Source: Acidobacteriota bacterium
GTDB taxonomy: Bacteria > Acidobacteriota > Vicinamibacteria > Vicinamibacterales > 2-12-FULL-66-21
Assembly (NCBI GenBank): GCA_013362195.1
Contig: JABFWM010000162.1
Coordinates: 1 to 7,937, forward strand
Reading direction: 5' to 3'
DNA length: 7,937 nt
Shown here: positions 7,718 through 7,937 of the stretch, piece after piece
Numbering within the stretch: position 1 is the stretch's first letter
How the letters are laid out: each line of letters opens with the position of its first letter
The notes under the pieces: generated by a model
What the model saw: only the letters and a program-made list of their open reading frames with translations
What the model was told of the DNA's origin: nothing
The model's database searches: none
Position numbers and translations under genes: made by a program

Positions 7718-7937
7718 TCATGTCGATGAGCGCGCCGATGCGCCGCCGCGCGCGAGGCGAAGCGGTCCGAGTGGTGCGCCCTGGATGTCGGGAGAAGCAC
7801 GCCGGCAGCGCCATCGATCGACGCGCAGCAGTCGACACGATGAGCCACATCGGCCTGCGCGGGCGCAGGCCGACAGCGCGGCGAGCAAAGCGCCGCGAAC
7901 CGATGGGCCGAACTGATGAGCGACTGCGTACGACCTC
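7613..7937. other. Upstream leader without a supportable gene
   Basis: This stretch upstream of the SusC ribosome site should contain the operon promoter. I find no convincing pair of -35 and -10 boxes on the minus strand and no Bacteroidota-type TTTG / TAnnTTTG pair. CATATG at 7656-7661 is the only AT-rich patch. Open frames exist on both strands, but their translations are rich in Arg, Ala and Ser and show no family signature. The content I can name is the three hairpins and the short open stretch listed separately. Confidence 0.5.
7812..7897. other. Three consecutive hairpins upstream of the SusC gene
   Basis: Hairpin 1 (7812-7842) pairs CATCG with CGATG and, inside a small internal loop, TCGAC with GTCGA around an 8-base loop. 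Hairpin 2 (7850-7873) has an 11-bp perfect stem, TCGGCCTGCGC with GCGCAGGCCGA, and only GG between the arms. Hairpin 3 (7877-7897) pairs CGCGGCG with CGCCGCG around AGCAAAG. No T-run follows on either strand, so these are not classical terminators. They may be leader-RNA structure, the end of a gene beyond the window, or GC-driven chance for hairpins 1 and 3. Confidence 0.35.

Noticed and set aside
7593..7850. Possible small gene of 85 codons on the minus strand, overlapping the SusC start
   Set aside because: It has no ribosome site and no recognisable domain, and the Arg/Ala-rich translation looks random. A different frame is the more protein-like one at the 3' end of this stretch.
7626..7916. 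Possible 96-codon plus-strand gene in the leader region
   Set aside because: Its composition is Arg/Ser/Ala-rich, no family is recognised, no supporting ribosome site is seen, and it crosses the hairpin cluster.

Overview
The window is GC-rich and reads as an outer-membrane nutrient-uptake locus. It holds three large genes in two convergent units. From left to right: a plus-strand gene entering from beyond the left edge and ending at 2340; a 166-base convergent intergenic region; and a minus-strand pair (SusD-type lipoprotein 2507-4291, SusC-type TonB-dependent transporter 4324-7596) transcribed right to left. The last 341 bases are the leader upstream of the transporter. I see no tRNA, rRNA, CRISPR array, insertion sequence or phage gene.

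Organism: SusC/SusD pairs are the hallmark of Bacteroidota, but they are also abundant in Gemmatimonadota and a few related phyla. The high GC, the strongly GC-biased third codon positions and clear Shine-Dalgarno sites (AAGGAG before the SusC gene, GAGGA before the SusD gene) fit a high-GC didderm such as Gemmatimonadota better than a typical Bacteroidota member, where such sites are usually absent. This is inference; no rRNA or marker gene is present.

How the genes work together: the SusC homologue should form a TonB-energised barrel with the SusD lipoprotein as its substrate-capturing lid. The two genes are 32 bases apart and are almost certainly co-transcribed. The left-hand protein carries FG-GAP/VCBS-type calcium-loop repeats and an ASPIC/UnbV domain. 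This family often accompanies SusC/SusD pairs but has no established role. No hydrolase, peptidase, sigma/anti-sigma pair or other regulator lies in the window, so the substrate cannot be deduced.

The most distinctive non-coding structure is at 2341-2428: a long inverted repeat whose two arms share 12 and 8 identical bases around a completely different 14-base core. It starts at the base after the stop codon of the plus-strand gene and is followed by a strong terminator-like hairpin (2433-2465) placed to serve both convergent units. The 7597-7937 leader contains three consecutive hairpins and an unexplained protein-like open stretch that runs into the SusC start, but no gene I can support.
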